DNA from: an uncultured Eubacteriales bacterium
GTDB taxonomy: Bacteria; Bacillota; Clostridia; Lachnospirales; Lachnospiraceae
Direction: 5' to 3'
Assembly (NCBI GenBank): GCA_949294665.1
Contig: CASFID010000042.1
Coordinates: 1-57,182 of the forward strand
Length of the DNA: 57,182 nt
Both the position numbers and the translations under genes were made by a program. The notes beneath the pieces were generated by a model that saw only the letters and a program-made list of their open reading frames with translations, searched no databases and was not told the DNA's origin. Positions 16,533 through 25,010 of this stretch are shown here, piece after piece. The stretch's first letter is position 1. Each line of letters starts with the position of its first letter.

Positions 16533-16573
16533 ATCGGGGACGTAGTAAAACCCGATTTTACTACGTCCCCGAT
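16533..16573. repeat. 18-bp perfect stem-loop (GGGGACGTAGTAAAA-type intergenic repeat) before truA
   Basis: ATCGGGGACGTAGTAAAA (16533-16550), loop CCCGA, then an exact inverted copy at 16556-16573. The ribosome binding site TGGAGG of truA begins directly at the base of the stem. A terminator would show a T-run after the stem, which is absent here. From memory, similar stand-alone hairpins are scattered in Lachnospiraceae genomes; treat that as unverified. Confidence 0.75.
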
Positions 16574-16584
16574 TGGAGGTTATC

Positions 16585-17325
16585 ATGAGAAGAATCAGAC
16601 TTACCGTTGCCTATGACGGTACGGACTACTGTGGCTGGCAGATCCAGCCAAATGGCATCACAGTGGAGGAAATACTGAATCGGGCGCTCTTCCGGCTGAC
16701 AGGAGAGCAGATACAGGTGATCGGAGCAAGCCGTACGGACGCCGGTGTTCACGCACAGGGCAATGTGGCCGTCTTCGATACGGTGTCTTCGATACCGCCG
16801 GAGCGATTTGCATATGCGGCAGCCAGGTTCCTGCCTGAAGATATCGTAGTGCTAAAATCGGAAGAAGTGCCCGAAGGATGGCATCCTCGATATCAGAATT
16901 CTGTTAAGACATACGAGTATCATATCCTGAATCGGGAGATGGCGGATCCTCTCAGAAGACGGGATACCTGGCATGTGTCTTTCCCTCTGGATCTTGATAA
17001 GATGCGTGAGGCGGCAGGATGGCTTGTGGGAGAACATGATTTTTGCAGTTTTTGCAGCACACATACGGGAGTGAAGACTACTGTGAGGACTGTCTGTGCA
17101 CTGAATATCGAAAAGACGGGGGATTTGATCACTGTCCGGATCAGCGGAAATGGTTTCCTTTATAACATGGTCCGTATCATCGTCGGGACACTGGTCGAGG
17201 TGGGACGCGGCTTTCGTACTCCTGAGAGCATAAGGGATATGCTACTGGCCAGAGACCGGGAAGAGGCGGGAGTCACCGCTCCTCCACAAGGTCTGGTGCT
17301 TGTGGGGATAAAGTATGAACAGTAA
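16585..17325 (+). CDS. truA: tRNA pseudouridine(38-40) synthase TruA
   Basis: A 246-residue enzyme that isomerises uridines 38-40 in tRNA anticodon arms. ATG 16585 (MRRIRLTVAYDGTDYCGWQ) follows GGAGG. The catalytic Asp lies in the family motif GASRTDAGVHAQGNVA. C-terminal conserved parts include EHDFCSFC and GNGFLYNMVRIIVGTL. Length is normal. It follows ecfT in the standard order and is separated from it only by the stem-loop at 16533-16573. Confidence 0.95.
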   Translation: MRRIRLTVAYDGTDYCGWQIQPNGITVEEILNRALFRLTGEQIQVIGASRTDAGVHAQGNVAVFDTVSSIPPERFAYAAARFLPEDIVVLKSEEVPEGWHPRYQNSVKTYEYHILNREMADPLRRRDTWHVSFPLDLDKMREAAGWLVGEHDFCSFCSTHTGVKTTVRTVCALNIEKTGDLITVRISGNGFLYNMVRIIVGTLVEVGRGFRTPESIRDMLLARDREEAGVTAPPQGLVLVGIKYEQ

Positions 17326-17350
17326 TAATCTGACTATATAGGTAAGATAA

Positions 17351-17380
17351 TTGATTGATATTCCGGGCCTGTGTTATAAT
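17351..17380 (+). promoter_or_regulatory. Promoter of the small membrane protein gene
   Basis: TTGATT (17351-17356), 18 bases, TATAAT (17375-17380), the latter with an upstream TG giving an extended -10. A leader of about 75 bases leads to ATG 17464. Confidence 0.6.
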
Positions 17381-17463
17381 CCCTGCGGACAACTATCAGA
17401 CATTAATTATCCCCGGTCCAAAGAACGAAGAGATGTTCTTGAGGGGAAGAAAGGAATGAGACA

Positions 17464-17832
17464 ATGGGAAATAATAATTCAGGTGTTTTAAAGTTTTTCG
17501 GTATTTTAATGATCCTGTTCGGACTGCTTTATGCGATTCTCGGAACGGTAGCGCTGATGGGAAAAGTGGGCGGAATCCTTCCGGGGCATGAAGCTCAGGA
17601 GACGCTGATCGTCGTGCTTGCATACGTGATCGCGCTGCTTGCGATCATCCTCGGCATTGCATGCGTAAAAGGAGCCCTCGGGGTAAGCCGTGCGCTCGGC
17701 CTTGTCTTTGCCGCGCTGGGGCTTGTATCTCTGATCTATATGCAGGTGACGCAGGATGCGTTCAGCATCTTTGACTGCATCGCGTTAGTATTCGGTATCG
17801 CGATCTTTTACGTGGCGGGAAAGAGCAACTGA
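17464..17832 (+). CDS. Small four-helix membrane protein of unknown function
   Basis: A 122-residue very hydrophobic protein with four predicted membrane segments: ~8-32, ~45-66, ~75-92 and ~98-118. No catalytic or binding motif is visible and I do not recognise the family. It has its own extended -10 promoter and probably ends its transcript near the hairpin at 17905-17951. Base composition matches its housekeeping neighbours. Confidence 0.65.
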   Translation: MGNNNSGVLKFFGILMILFGLLYAILGTVALMGKVGGILPGHEAQETLIVVLAYVIALLAIILGIACVKGALGVSRALGLVFAALGLVSLIYMQVTQDAFSIFDCIALVFGIAIFYVAGKSN

Positions 17833-17837
17833 TCTTC

Positions 17838-17951
17838 TTGACTTTTGCACTGATTATTGCTAGTATTATTTTAGCGGTAAAACTGGAAAATATGAGGAAG
17901 TAAGACCAGATTTTTTAAGCTGTAACGAGTTTTATGCTTTGGAAATCTGGT
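17838..17951 (+). promoter_or_regulatory. nagB promoter and leader with a terminator-like hairpin
   Basis: TTGACT (17838-17843), 17 bases, TAGTAT (17861-17866) form a good promoter. ACCAGATTT (17905-17913) pairs with AAATCTGGT (17943-17951) and TTTTTCTT follows, so the leader contains an apparent intrinsic terminator 50 bases before the nagB start. An upstream AACTGG (about 17881) could pair with CCAG of the stem and act as an antiterminator. No known riboswitch class is recognised. Alternatively the hairpin simply ends the upstream membrane-protein transcript. Confidence 0.55.
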
Positions 17952-18002
17952 TTTTCTTATACCCGTTAATCCAGTAAACTCATCGGTGAGGAGGAAAGGA
18001 AT

Positions 18003-18734
18003 ATGAAGATTTATGAGGCAAAAGACTACCGGGAGATGAGCAGAAAAGCGGCGAACATCCTTTCGGCTCAGATCATCCTGAAGCCGGACTGTGTTCTGGG
18101 GCTCGCGACGGGCTCAACTCCGATCGGAACATACGATCAGCTTGTTGAGTGGTATGATAAAGGGGATCTGGATTTCGCAGAAGTAAAGACGGTCAATCTG
18201 GATGAATACAGAGGACTGACGCGGGAAAACGAACAGAGCTACTATTATTTTATGCACAGCCATCTGTTTGACCGGGTGAATATCAGACAGGAGAACACAC
18301 ACGTTCCCAATGGCATGGCTGAAGATCCGGCAGAGGAGTGCGCAAGGTATGAAGCGCTGATCCAGTCCATGGGCGGCGTTGATATCCAGCTGCTGGGTAT
18401 CGGCCATAACGGTCATATTGGATTTAATGAACCGGGAGTATCCTTTGCAAAGGAGACGCACTGTGTAGATCTTACCCAGAGGACGATCGAGGCAAATAAA
18501 CGGTTCTTCTCCTCCGCAGATGAAGTCCCGAGACAGGCACTGTCTATGGGGATCAAGACGATCATGCGGGCGAAGAAGATTCTTCTGATCGCGAGTGGTG
18601 AGGAAAAAGCAGATATCGTTGCCAGGGCGTTTTTCGGCCCGGTTGTTCCGGAAGTGCCGGCGTCGATCCTCCAGATGCATGACGATGTGGTAGTGGTGGC
18701 AGACAGAGCCGCTCTGTCTAAAATACCGCGGTAA
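18003..18734 (+). CDS. nagB: Glucosamine-6-phosphate deaminase NagB
   Basis: A 243-residue enzyme converting glucosamine-6-phosphate to fructose-6-phosphate and ammonia. The phosphate loop GLATGSTP is near residue 37, NLDEY near residue 66, and the catalytic stretch LGIGHNGHIGFNEPG near residues 131-145 supplies the general-base and His residues. Length and motifs are those of the short Firmicutes NagB. GAGGAAAGG precedes ATG 18003. It stands alone, without nagA, behind its own leader. Confidence 0.95.
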   Translation: MKIYEAKDYREMSRKAANILSAQIILKPDCVLGLATGSTPIGTYDQLVEWYDKGDLDFAEVKTVNLDEYRGLTRENEQSYYYFMHSHLFDRVNIRQENTHVPNGMAEDPAEECARYEALIQSMGGVDIQLLGIGHNGHIGFNEPGVSFAKETHCVDLTQRTIEANKRFFSSADEVPRQALSMGIKTIMRAKKILLIASGEEKADIVARAFFGPVVPEVPASILQMHDDVVVVADRAALSKIPR

Positions 18735-18837
18735 ATTATGTAGCAGTTCAGTTATATGCCGGTCAGTCGCCGGATTTTTATGCAGGCATAAATCTGTCTC
18801 CTGATGGCAAATAGCTGAACTGTTACTAAAAATGTGC

Positions 18838-19185
18838 TTGACAAAGCAAAGATCATAGGATAAGATGCATTCATATGATACAGGTGATGAAGGGAACAAG
18901 TAGCAGCTGCCCGTGAAGACAGAAAGCAGCCGGTGGATGAGAGGCGCGTGATACGGCACTTGTGAATACATCCCGGAGCCTTGCACCGAACATGGCAGAC
19001 GCATTCCGGTCGTTTCTGCATGGATTCACGGAGTGACGATACAGACATGCTGTAAGTAGGCTGCAACGGGCTGGTACACGTTATCGTACCAAATGAGGCT
19101 GAGGGTTTCTACTCTCAGTGAATTAAGGTGGTACCACGGTTATGATCCGTCCTTATTGCGGGAGCAGTAAGGGCGGTTATTTTAT
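18838..19185 (+). promoter_or_regulatory. Tyrosine T-box leader of tyrS, with promoter and terminator
   Basis: TTGACA (18838-18843), 17 bases, TAAGAT (18861-18866) is the promoter. In stem I, ACAAGT (18896-18901) pairs with ACTTGT (18958-18963), and GGGA with TCCC (18971-18974). The internal loop between them, GAATACA (18964-18970), presents TAC at 18967-18969, a tyrosine codon, as specifier. The T-box sequence AAGGTGGTACCACGGT is at 19125-19140. The terminator stem is CCGTCCTTATTGC (19147-19159) with GCAGTAAGGGCGG (19164-19176), followed by a T-rich tract. Uncharged tRNA-Tyr would favour the antiterminator and tyrS transcription. Confidence 0.93.
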
Positions 19186-19207
19186 TACAGTGAAAAGGAG
19201 TAGGAAA

Positions 19208-20431
19208 ATGGGAATCTATGAGGAACTTCAGGCAAGAGGGCTTATCGCCCAGGTGACGGATGAGGAAGAGATCAGAGACCTCGTGAACAGCGGGAAAGCG
19301 GTGTTTTATATCGGATTTGATCCCACGGCGGACAGTCTCCATGTAGGCCATTTTATGGCTCTTTGTCTTATGAAACGTCTCCAGGAAGCGGGAAATAAAC
19401 CGATCGCCCTGATCGGAGGCGGCACGGGGTATATCGGCGATCCGTCTGGCAGGACAGACATGCGTAGTATGATGACGCCGGAGCAGATCCAGCACAACTG
19501 CGACTGTTTTAAAAAACAGATGAGTAAGTTTATCGACTTTTCAGAAGGAAAGGCCATGATGGTAAACAATGCCGACTGGCTTCTTGATCTGAATTATATT
19601 GAACTGCTCCGCGAAGTAGGACCGCATTTCTCCGTAAACCGTATGCTCACTGCGGAATGTTATAAGCAGAGAATGGAGAAAGGGCTTAGCTTCCTTGAGT
19701 TCAACTATATGATCATGCAGGCGTATGATTTCTATGCGTTATACCAGAAATACGGCTGTAATCTGCAGTTCGGAGGAGACGACCAGTGGAGCAATATGTT
19801 GGCCGGCACAGAGCTGATCCGCCGGAAACTCGGGAAAAACGCGGGAGCCATGACGATTACTCTGCTCCTGAATTCTGAGGGCAAGAAGATGGGGAAGACG
19901 CAGTCCGGTGCGGTCTGGCTCGATCCTGACAAGACTTCCCCGTTCGACTTCTATCAGTACTGGAGAAACGTAGCCGACGCAGACGTACTGAAATGTATCC
20001 GTATGCTGACATTCCTTCCGCTGGAAGAAATCGATAAGATGGATTCGTGGGAAGGCGCTCAGCTCAATACGGCAAAAGAAATCCTTGCCTATGAACTGAC
20101 GAAACTGGTACATGGAGAAGAAGAGGCGAAGAAAGCCCAGGAGAGTGCGCGCGCACTGTTCAGTAAAGGAAATGCAGCGGAGATGCCGACGACAGAGCTT
20201 ACGGATGAAGATTTCACAGACGGGAGGATCGACATTCTCAGTATGCTTGTAAAGAGCGGCCTTGTCCCGTCAAAATCTGAGGCGAGACGCGCGGTTCAGC
20301 AGGGCGGTGTTGCGGTCGACGGAGAAAAGATCGTCGAGATCACAGCAGTTTTTGACCGGGACGCTCTCTCAGGTGAAGGAGTCGTACTTAAGAAAGGAAA
20401 GAAAAATTTCCGCAAAGTTGTGGTAAAATAG
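19208..20431 (+). CDS. tyrS: Tyrosyl-tRNA synthetase
   Basis: A 407-residue class I aminoacyl-tRNA synthetase charging tRNA-Tyr. The HIGH motif appears as HVGH ([15 protein letters not shown]) near residue 43 and the KMSKS loop as KKMGKTQSG near residue 230. A C-terminal S4 RNA-binding domain ([20 protein letters not shown]) closes the protein. ATG 19208 ([20 protein letters not shown]) follows AAAGGAG; the frame is open further upstream into the T-box terminator but that part is leader. Regulated by the tyrosine T-box directly upstream. Confidence 0.97.
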   Translation: MGIYEELQARGLIAQVTDEEEIRDLVNSGKAVFYIGFDPTADSLHVGHFMALCLMKRLQEAGNKPIALIGGGTGYIGDPSGRTDMRSMMTPEQIQHNCDCFKKQMSKFIDFSEGKAMMVNNADWLLDLNYIELLREVGPHFSVNRMLTAECYKQRMEKGLSFLEFNYMIMQAYDFYALYQKYGCNLQFGGDDQWSNMLAGTELIRRKLGKNAGAMTITLLLNSEGKKMGKTQSGAVWLDPDKTSPFDFYQYWRNVADADVLKCIRMLTFLPLEEIDKMDSWEGAQLNTAKEILAYELTKLVHGEEEAKKAQESARALFSKGNAAEMPTTELTDEDFTDGRIDILSMLVKSGLVPSKSEARRAVQQGGVAVDGEKIVEITAVFDRDALSGEGVVLKKGKKNFRKVVVK

Positions 20432-20451
20432 TATAGTATAGAAATGCAGCA

Positions 20452-20489
20452 ACGGGGCGCGCAGCTATTACAGGCGGCGTCCCGTTTTG
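20452..20489 (+). terminator. Terminator after tyrS
   Basis: ACGGGGCG (20452-20459) pairs with CGTCCCGT (20478-20485) with one G-U pair, followed by TTTTGT. It separates tyrS from hydF. Confidence 0.6.
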
Positions 20490-20547
20490 TCAAAATTATT
20501 TGCAGCAGATGATCAAAGTAAAATGAAAAGCATAAGGAGGGACAGCT

Positions 20548-21774
20548 ATGAATATGAATAAGACGCCGATGTCAGAGCGGATACATATCGGATTTTTCGG
20601 AAAGCGAAATGCGGGGAAATCCAGCGTAATGAATGCAGTTACAGGACAGGATCTGGCTGTGGTATCGGAAGTGAAAGGTACGACGACAGATCCGGTATAT
20701 AAATCCATGGAGCTTCTGCCTCTTGGACCGGTCGTCATGATGGATACTCCGGGAATCGACGATGAGGGAGAACTGGGCGGCCTGCGCGTCAGGAAGAGTT
20801 ATCAGGTGCTTAATAAGACGGACGCCGCAGTGCTGGTGATCGACAGTACTGAGGGGGCGTCCACCGAAGATAAGGCTCTGATCGAACGCATCCGGAGAAA
20901 AAATATTCCTTTTCTGGTAGTCGCTAACAAGGCCGAACTTACGGATCCGTCAGTGAAAGACGAGGTGAAAGCGGCTCTTTCTCTGGGAGAAGACCAGATC
21001 CTGGCGGTGAGCGCGGCGACGGGTGAGGGGATCAATGCTCTGAAAGAACAGATCGCTGCGATAGCGCAGACAGAAGAACCGGAGAAATATCTTGTCCGCG
21101 ACCTGCTCTGCCCGGCGGATGTTGCGGTCCTTGTCGTTCCGATCGATTCCGCGGCGCCGAAAGGGAGACTGATCCTGCCGCAGCAGCAGACAATCCGTGA
21201 TGTGCTGGAAGCGGGCGGCGTCTCTGTGGTGGTAAAGGAGACGGAACTAAAAGAGGCGCTCGGACAATTCCACAAAAAGCCTAAAATCGTTATTACGGAC
21301 AGCCAGGCATTTGAGCAGGTGTCTGCAGATACCCCGGACGATATCCTGCTGACGTCGTTCTCAATCCTGTTCGCCAGGTATAAAGGAAATCTTGAACAGG
21401 CGGTGCGCGGTGTGACTGCGCTGGACAGTCTGGAGGACGGGGATACCGTCCTGATCAGCGAGGGGTGTACGCATCACAGACAGTGCGATGATATCGGGAC
21501 GGTAAAGATCCCGCGCTGGCTCAGAGAGTATACGGGAAAAGAGATCAGGATCGAGACGACGTCAGGGACAGAGTTCCCGGACGATCTGACAAAGTATAAG
21601 CTGATCATCCACTGCGGAGGCTGCATGTTAAATGAACGGGAGATGAAGTATCGCTTGAGCTGTGCGGCGGATCAGGGTGTACCTATGACAAACTATGGGA
21701 TCATGATCGCTTATGTGAAGGGGATATTGAAGCGGAGCGTTGAAGTGTTCCCGGAGATCAGCAGGCTTCTGTGA
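20548..21774 (+). CDS. hydF: [FeFe]-hydrogenase maturation GTPase HydF
   Basis: A 408-residue protein. The N-terminal GTPase domain has P-loop GKRNAGKSS, G2 in GTTTDP, G3 DTPGIDD and G4 ANKAE. The middle is a dimerisation domain. The C-terminal iron-sulphur site has the HydF cysteines in CTHHRQC (near residue 306) and CGGCM (near residue 353). HydF is the scaffold on which the 2Fe H-cluster subsite is built before transfer to hydrogenase. Its presence implies an H2-producing fermentative anaerobe. hydE, hydG and the hydrogenase are not in this window. GGAGGG lies before ATG 20548. Confidence 0.93.
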   Translation: MNMNKTPMSERIHIGFFGKRNAGKSSVMNAVTGQDLAVVSEVKGTTTDPVYKSMELLPLGPVVMMDTPGIDDEGELGGLRVRKSYQVLNKTDAAVLVIDSTEGASTEDKALIERIRRKNIPFLVVANKAELTDPSVKDEVKAALSLGEDQILAVSAATGEGINALKEQIAAIAQTEEPEKYLVRDLLCPADVAVLVVPIDSAAPKGRLILPQQQTIRDVLEAGGVSVVVKETELKEALGQFHKKPKIVITDSQAFEQVSADTPDDILLTSFSILFARYKGNLEQAVRGVTALDSLEDGDTVLISEGCTHHRQCDDIGTVKIPRWLREYTGKEIRIETTSGTEFPDDLTKYKLIIHCGGCMLNEREMKYRLSCAADQGVPMTNYGIMIAYVKGILKRSVEVFPEISRLL

Positions 21775-21957
21775 AGAGCATGCAGGATGACAAATGAAAA
21801 TCTATCGCACAATAAAACCAAATACCACGAAAAGACAGGCAAGTAGCATGGAATGCTTGAAAAAGAAAAGATTGATAGTTAATATTTAAATATAGCCGGT
21901 TACCTAATTCTGTTGATCAACATAATAAATTCAGATTAATATTAAGGAGGAAACGCA

Positions 21958-22154
21958 ATGGAAACAATGGTAAAAAGCGATAGTTTTGTGTCACTTACAG
22001 AAAATGAAATTACTCAGTTGAATGGAGGAGGGAAGGTTACACTTTTTTGTCTATGATAGGGATTGCGGCTAGTCCGGCAGTAGCGTGTGTATGCCCGGCA
22101 GGAGGGGCGGCTCTATTCTTGTCTTCAGGCGGTGCTTTTCTGAACAATATGTAA
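21958..22154 (+). pseudogene. Double-glycine bacteriocin-like peptide, frameshifted in a T-run
   Basis: ATG 21958, behind AAGGAGG, begins a class II leader (…DSFVSLTENEITQLNGGG) but the frame stops at TGA 22054-22056, eight residues after the double glycine. The other frame continues from the T-run at 22043-22048 as LSMIGIAASPAVACVCPAGG, then a Gly/Ala-rich tail to TAA 22152-22154, exactly the expected hydrophobic mature peptide. One extra T (seven instead of six) would fuse leader and mature peptide. It is therefore a frameshifted gene, a phase-variable one, or a sequencing error. Confidence 0.6.
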
Positions 22155-22172
22155 AAGGAGGAGAATGACATT

Positions 22173-22355
22173 ATGGATGGAAAGATGAAAGAACTTTCTT
22201 TAGATGATATGTATAATATTGAGGCTGGTGGTACATTAGGAAATGCACTTATATTCGCAGGGGGGCTTGTTGCACTGGGTGCAACAGGACCAGTGGCAGT
22301 TGGAGTAGGTGTTGCTGTAACAGTTTTAGGATTTTGCGATTCCCAAGGCTGGTAG
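22173..22355 (+). CDS. Double-glycine-leader bacteriocin-like peptide
   Basis: A 60-residue precursor. The leader MDGKMKELSLDDMYNIEAGG has the hydrophobic/acidic spacing and final GG of class II leaders. The mature part (TLGNALIFAGGLVALGATGP… ending in CDSQGW) is a 40-residue Gly/Ala/Val-rich membrane-active-looking peptide. ATG 22173 follows AGGAGGAG. It sits 18 bases after the frameshifted peptide gene, suggesting an original two-peptide system. No exporter is adjacent; the C39 exporter at 35.6 kb could serve it. Confidence 0.7.
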   Translation: MDGKMKELSLDDMYNIEAGGTLGNALIFAGGLVALGATGPVAVGVGVAVTVLGFCDSQGW

Positions 22356-22402
22356 TTTGATCTTTAGCGCAAAAAATATTTTACTGTGACAGGAGACCAG
22401 CT

Positions 22403-22924
22403 ATGATAATGAAAGGAACACTTATAATTTTTGCAGGATGCATAATATATTATCTTGCCAGACAAATCTATTCTGTTGTTCGATTCAGACAGAAATATAT
22501 CAGGGAAAAGGCATGGTTATTAGCAGATAATATATATATATTCGCAACAATAGTGGACTATGTGATTTGTTATGGATTATTGTTTGCCGGAATTGTGGAG
22601 TGCTTCTGTTCCGCTGATATAGCGGCAGGAGGAACTTTACCATTTCCTGTCTCCGGATTACCTGTTATTGCTCTTGGAACAACTATTATGCTTAACCAGG
22701 GGATCTATGCATACTCTGATGAACGGCTTTTCTGGAAAAACAGAGAATGGAATTTGGAAACAGTACAGATCGTATCGACCAAGGTGAACCGGCTGTTGGG
22801 AAGAGCAGTGATAAAAGTTAATTGCGTGGAGGATGGCTCGGAAAGATACAAAAAAATGGTTATCCGAACATCCTATGATAAAGGGATGAGATTTATTAAA
22901 TGTATTTCTCATCATAAAAAGTAG
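22403..22924 (+). CDS. Membrane protein, candidate immunity protein of the peptide locus
   Basis: A 173-residue protein with an N-terminal membrane helix (GTLIIFAGCIIYYLARQIY), two further hydrophobic segments near residues 44-65 and 77-97, and a basic cytosolic C-terminal half. No family recognised. AGGAGA precedes ATG 22403. Position directly behind two bacteriocin-like peptides, and a shared terminator at 22933-22975, make a self-protection role the best guess. Confidence 0.5.
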   Translation: MIMKGTLIIFAGCIIYYLARQIYSVVRFRQKYIREKAWLLADNIYIFATIVDYVICYGLLFAGIVECFCSADIAAGGTLPFPVSGLPVIALGTTIMLNQGIYAYSDERLFWKNREWNLETVQIVSTKVNRLLGRAVIKVNCVEDGSERYKKMVIRTSYDKGMRFIKCISHHKK

Positions 22925-22932
22925 CTTAGCTG

Positions 22933-22975
22933 GAGTTATCTATTCGTGGATGAATGGATAACTCTCTATTTTTTT
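22933..22975 (+). terminator. Terminator of the small bacteriocin locus
   Basis: GAGTTATC (22933-22940) pairs with GATAACTC (22957-22964), ATTC/GAAT extend the stem, and a seven-T run follows at 22969-22975. Confidence 0.8.
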
Positions 22976-23124
22976 GACAAAATTATGACTTTTTCTACTG
23001 TATCCTTTTATCGATTTTGTTCCTGGTTTGCAAAATACAGATGAGTGTTAAATAGTATTTATTTGATTTATATAATTAAAATAATCATATAAAAAGAAAT
23101 AAATGAAAAATATAATTATTTTTA

Positions 23125-23153
23125 TTGACTATAATAATCATATATGTTATTGT
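23125..23153 (+). promoter_or_regulatory. Promoter of the sugar operon
   Basis: TTGACT (23125-23130), 17 bases, TATTGT (23148-23153). It lies within AT-rich DNA and 34 bases before the TTG start of the kinase gene. Its position argues that an open frame beginning at 23103 is not the translated start. Confidence 0.55.
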
Positions 23154-23186
23154 ATATGTAACAAAAACGAGAAAGGAGGGAACCGA

Positions 23187-24119
23187 TTGATTGCAGTAAT
23201 GGGTGCCCACACTTCGTCATTTCAGATTCTTTGCGACAGGCATCCGCTCCCGGGAGAATATCTGACAGGGCAGAGATTCCAGAAAATACTGGACGGAGGG
23301 AAAGGATCAAATCAGGCAATAGCGGTTGCAAAGTTCGGAGCCTGTGCGGAACTTGTAACGGTTGTTGGAGAAGACGAAGAGGGACAAATGTTGTTGCGAG
23401 CTTGTCAGGAATATGGAGTAGGATATGGTGCAGTTCTTAAAACGAAAGGAAGCACAGGAGCAGGATATGCGTTTGTGGATCGGAATGGAATCCCGATGGG
23501 AATTACGGTGCCGGGCTGCCTGGAAGAAATGACCGTCGATGTAGTGGAAAAGTGCAAAACGCTAATAGAAAAGTCGGATGTTTTTCTAACTTCACTTGAA
23601 ATTCCGGTCGAGACGGCTCTCGAAGGGTGTAGGAAAGCTCACGGATGTGGAGCGGTGACAATTCTCAATCCAGCTCCTGCAGATGAATTTCCGGTGGGGA
23701 TGAAGCAGGATTGTATAGACATACTTACTCCAAATGAGAATGAGGCCCGTCGAATAGCAGGCGTACCGGGAGACAACAGGATTTCCGCGGAAAAAGTGGT
23801 GGAAATTATTCATGAAAAGACGGGGATAAATACAATTATTGCAACACTTGGCGAGAAAGGTTCTGTAATCTTTGATCAGGGAATGGTTTACAGGCAGGAG
23901 GCCTTCCCGGTTCAGGCGGCGGACACAAGCGGAGCGGGCGACTGTTTTAACGCAGTACTGGCATGCATGCTGGAAGAAAAAAGAAGCATAAGGGAAGCTG
24001 TGAAGTATGCTTCTGCGGCTGCGTCGCTCTCTGTGCAGAGGGCCGAGGTATGGCCGTCTTATCCAACGCGCCGGGAGACAGAAGACTTTTTAAAAAACTA
24101 TGACAGGAGACAGAAATGA
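23187..24119 (+). CDS. PfkB/ribokinase-family sugar kinase
   Basis: A 310-residue kinase. I chose TTG 23187 (MIAVMGAHTS), with AAAGGAGGG at 23172-23180, over an upstream ATG that precedes the promoter. The ribokinase signatures are present: GGKGSNQAIAVAKFGA near residue 35, NPAPAD, NE.EA, and the catalytic DTSGAGDCFNAV near residue 250 with the aspartate base. It resembles ribokinase more than fructokinase, but substrate cannot be read. First gene of the sugar operon; overlaps the next gene by four bases (ATGA). Confidence 0.85.
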   Translation: MIAVMGAHTSSFQILCDRHPLPGEYLTGQRFQKILDGGKGSNQAIAVAKFGACAELVTVVGEDEEGQMLLRACQEYGVGYGAVLKTKGSTGAGYAFVDRNGIPMGITVPGCLEEMTVDVVEKCKTLIEKSDVFLTSLEIPVETALEGCRKAHGCGAVTILNPAPADEFPVGMKQDCIDILTPNENEARRIAGVPGDNRISAEKVVEIIHEKTGINTIIATLGEKGSVIFDQGMVYRQEAFPVQAADTSGAGDCFNAVLACMLEEKRSIREAVKYASAAASLSVQRAEVWPSYPTRRETEDFLKNYDRRQK

Positions 24120-24976
24120 AACAATGGCTGAATTGGGACGAGATGCTGAAAGTACCCGAGGAAGAGCTGGCTGAAAAATCACTGGTTCCTATCGAGATCT
24201 ATCAGGATACAGACGAGATGTTCTACACGCTGGCGAGAAGAACGATGGATCTCATACAGGAGAACAACCGAAAAGGAGAGCTGACAAGGATTGCATGGCC
24301 GGTGGGACCGAAAAGGAACTTTCCGCTGCTCGTGAAGATAACGAATGAAGAAAATATCTCGTGGAAAAATACAGTGAATTATCAGGTGGATGAATGGCTG
24401 ACATGGGACTGCAGAAAACTCCCGGAATCACATCCCTTTAACCTGGAGCAGTATCTCAGAAGAGAGCTGTTTGACAAAATCAGACCAGAGCTCAGGCCGG
24501 ATGAGGAAAGGCTTATTTTCCATGATCCGAAGCAGATGGACTACGTGGACAAAAAGATCGACGAGTTTGGCGGGATCGACATCCTGTTCGGAGGGTTTGG
24601 GTTTACAGGGCATATCGCCTACAACGAGCCGCCCACAAGCCGCTGGTATGATGTGACTGAAGAGCAGTTTTTAAATGCCAGGACGCATATAGTCAGCACA
24701 AATGAGGAAACATTTATTATGCATTCCCACCGCTCGACAGGAGGGAATACAAAGATCATTCCGCCGATGGGGATTACAGTCGGGTTCAAAGACATCATGG
24801 CGGCGAAGAAGATCGTGCTTGTGACGGACGGGGGAGCGTGGAAACAGACGATCCTGAGGGCAATGTGCTTTAGAAAACCGGAAGTCAGATATCCGTGTAC
24901 ATTTGTCCAGAATCATCCGGACACATTGATTATGGTGGACGAGATTTCAGCGAGATGTCCGTCCGCCGGGCTGTAA
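24116..24976 (+). CDS. Divergent NagB/6-phosphogluconolactonase-fold sugar-phosphate deaminase or isomerase
   Basis: A 286-residue protein, longer than the housekeeping NagB at 18003. It keeps the fold signatures: WPVGPKRNFPLL in place of the GLATGSTP phosphate loop, VDEW in place of LDEY, and GGFGFTGHIAYNEPP in place of GIGHNGHIGFNEP. The catalytic His and Glu of that last motif remain, but the aspartate/asparagine two residues before GH is replaced by Thr. Likely an enzyme acting on a different amino- or keto-sugar phosphate made by its operon partners. Translationally coupled to the kinase. Confidence 0.7.
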   Translation: MKQWLNWDEMLKVPEEELAEKSLVPIEIYQDTDEMFYTLARRTMDLIQENNRKGELTRIAWPVGPKRNFPLLVKITNEENISWKNTVNYQVDEWLTWDCRKLPESHPFNLEQYLRRELFDKIRPELRPDEERLIFHDPKQMDYVDKKIDEFGGIDILFGGFGFTGHIAYNEPPTSRWYDVTEEQFLNARTHIVSTNEETFIMHSHRSTGGNTKIIPPMGITVGFKDIMAAKKIVLVTDGGAWKQTILRAMCFRKPEVRYPCTFVQNHPDTLIMVDEISARCPSAGL

Positions 24977-25010
24977 CATGTTAAAAGTAAGATGAAGGAG
25001 GCATACGGTT

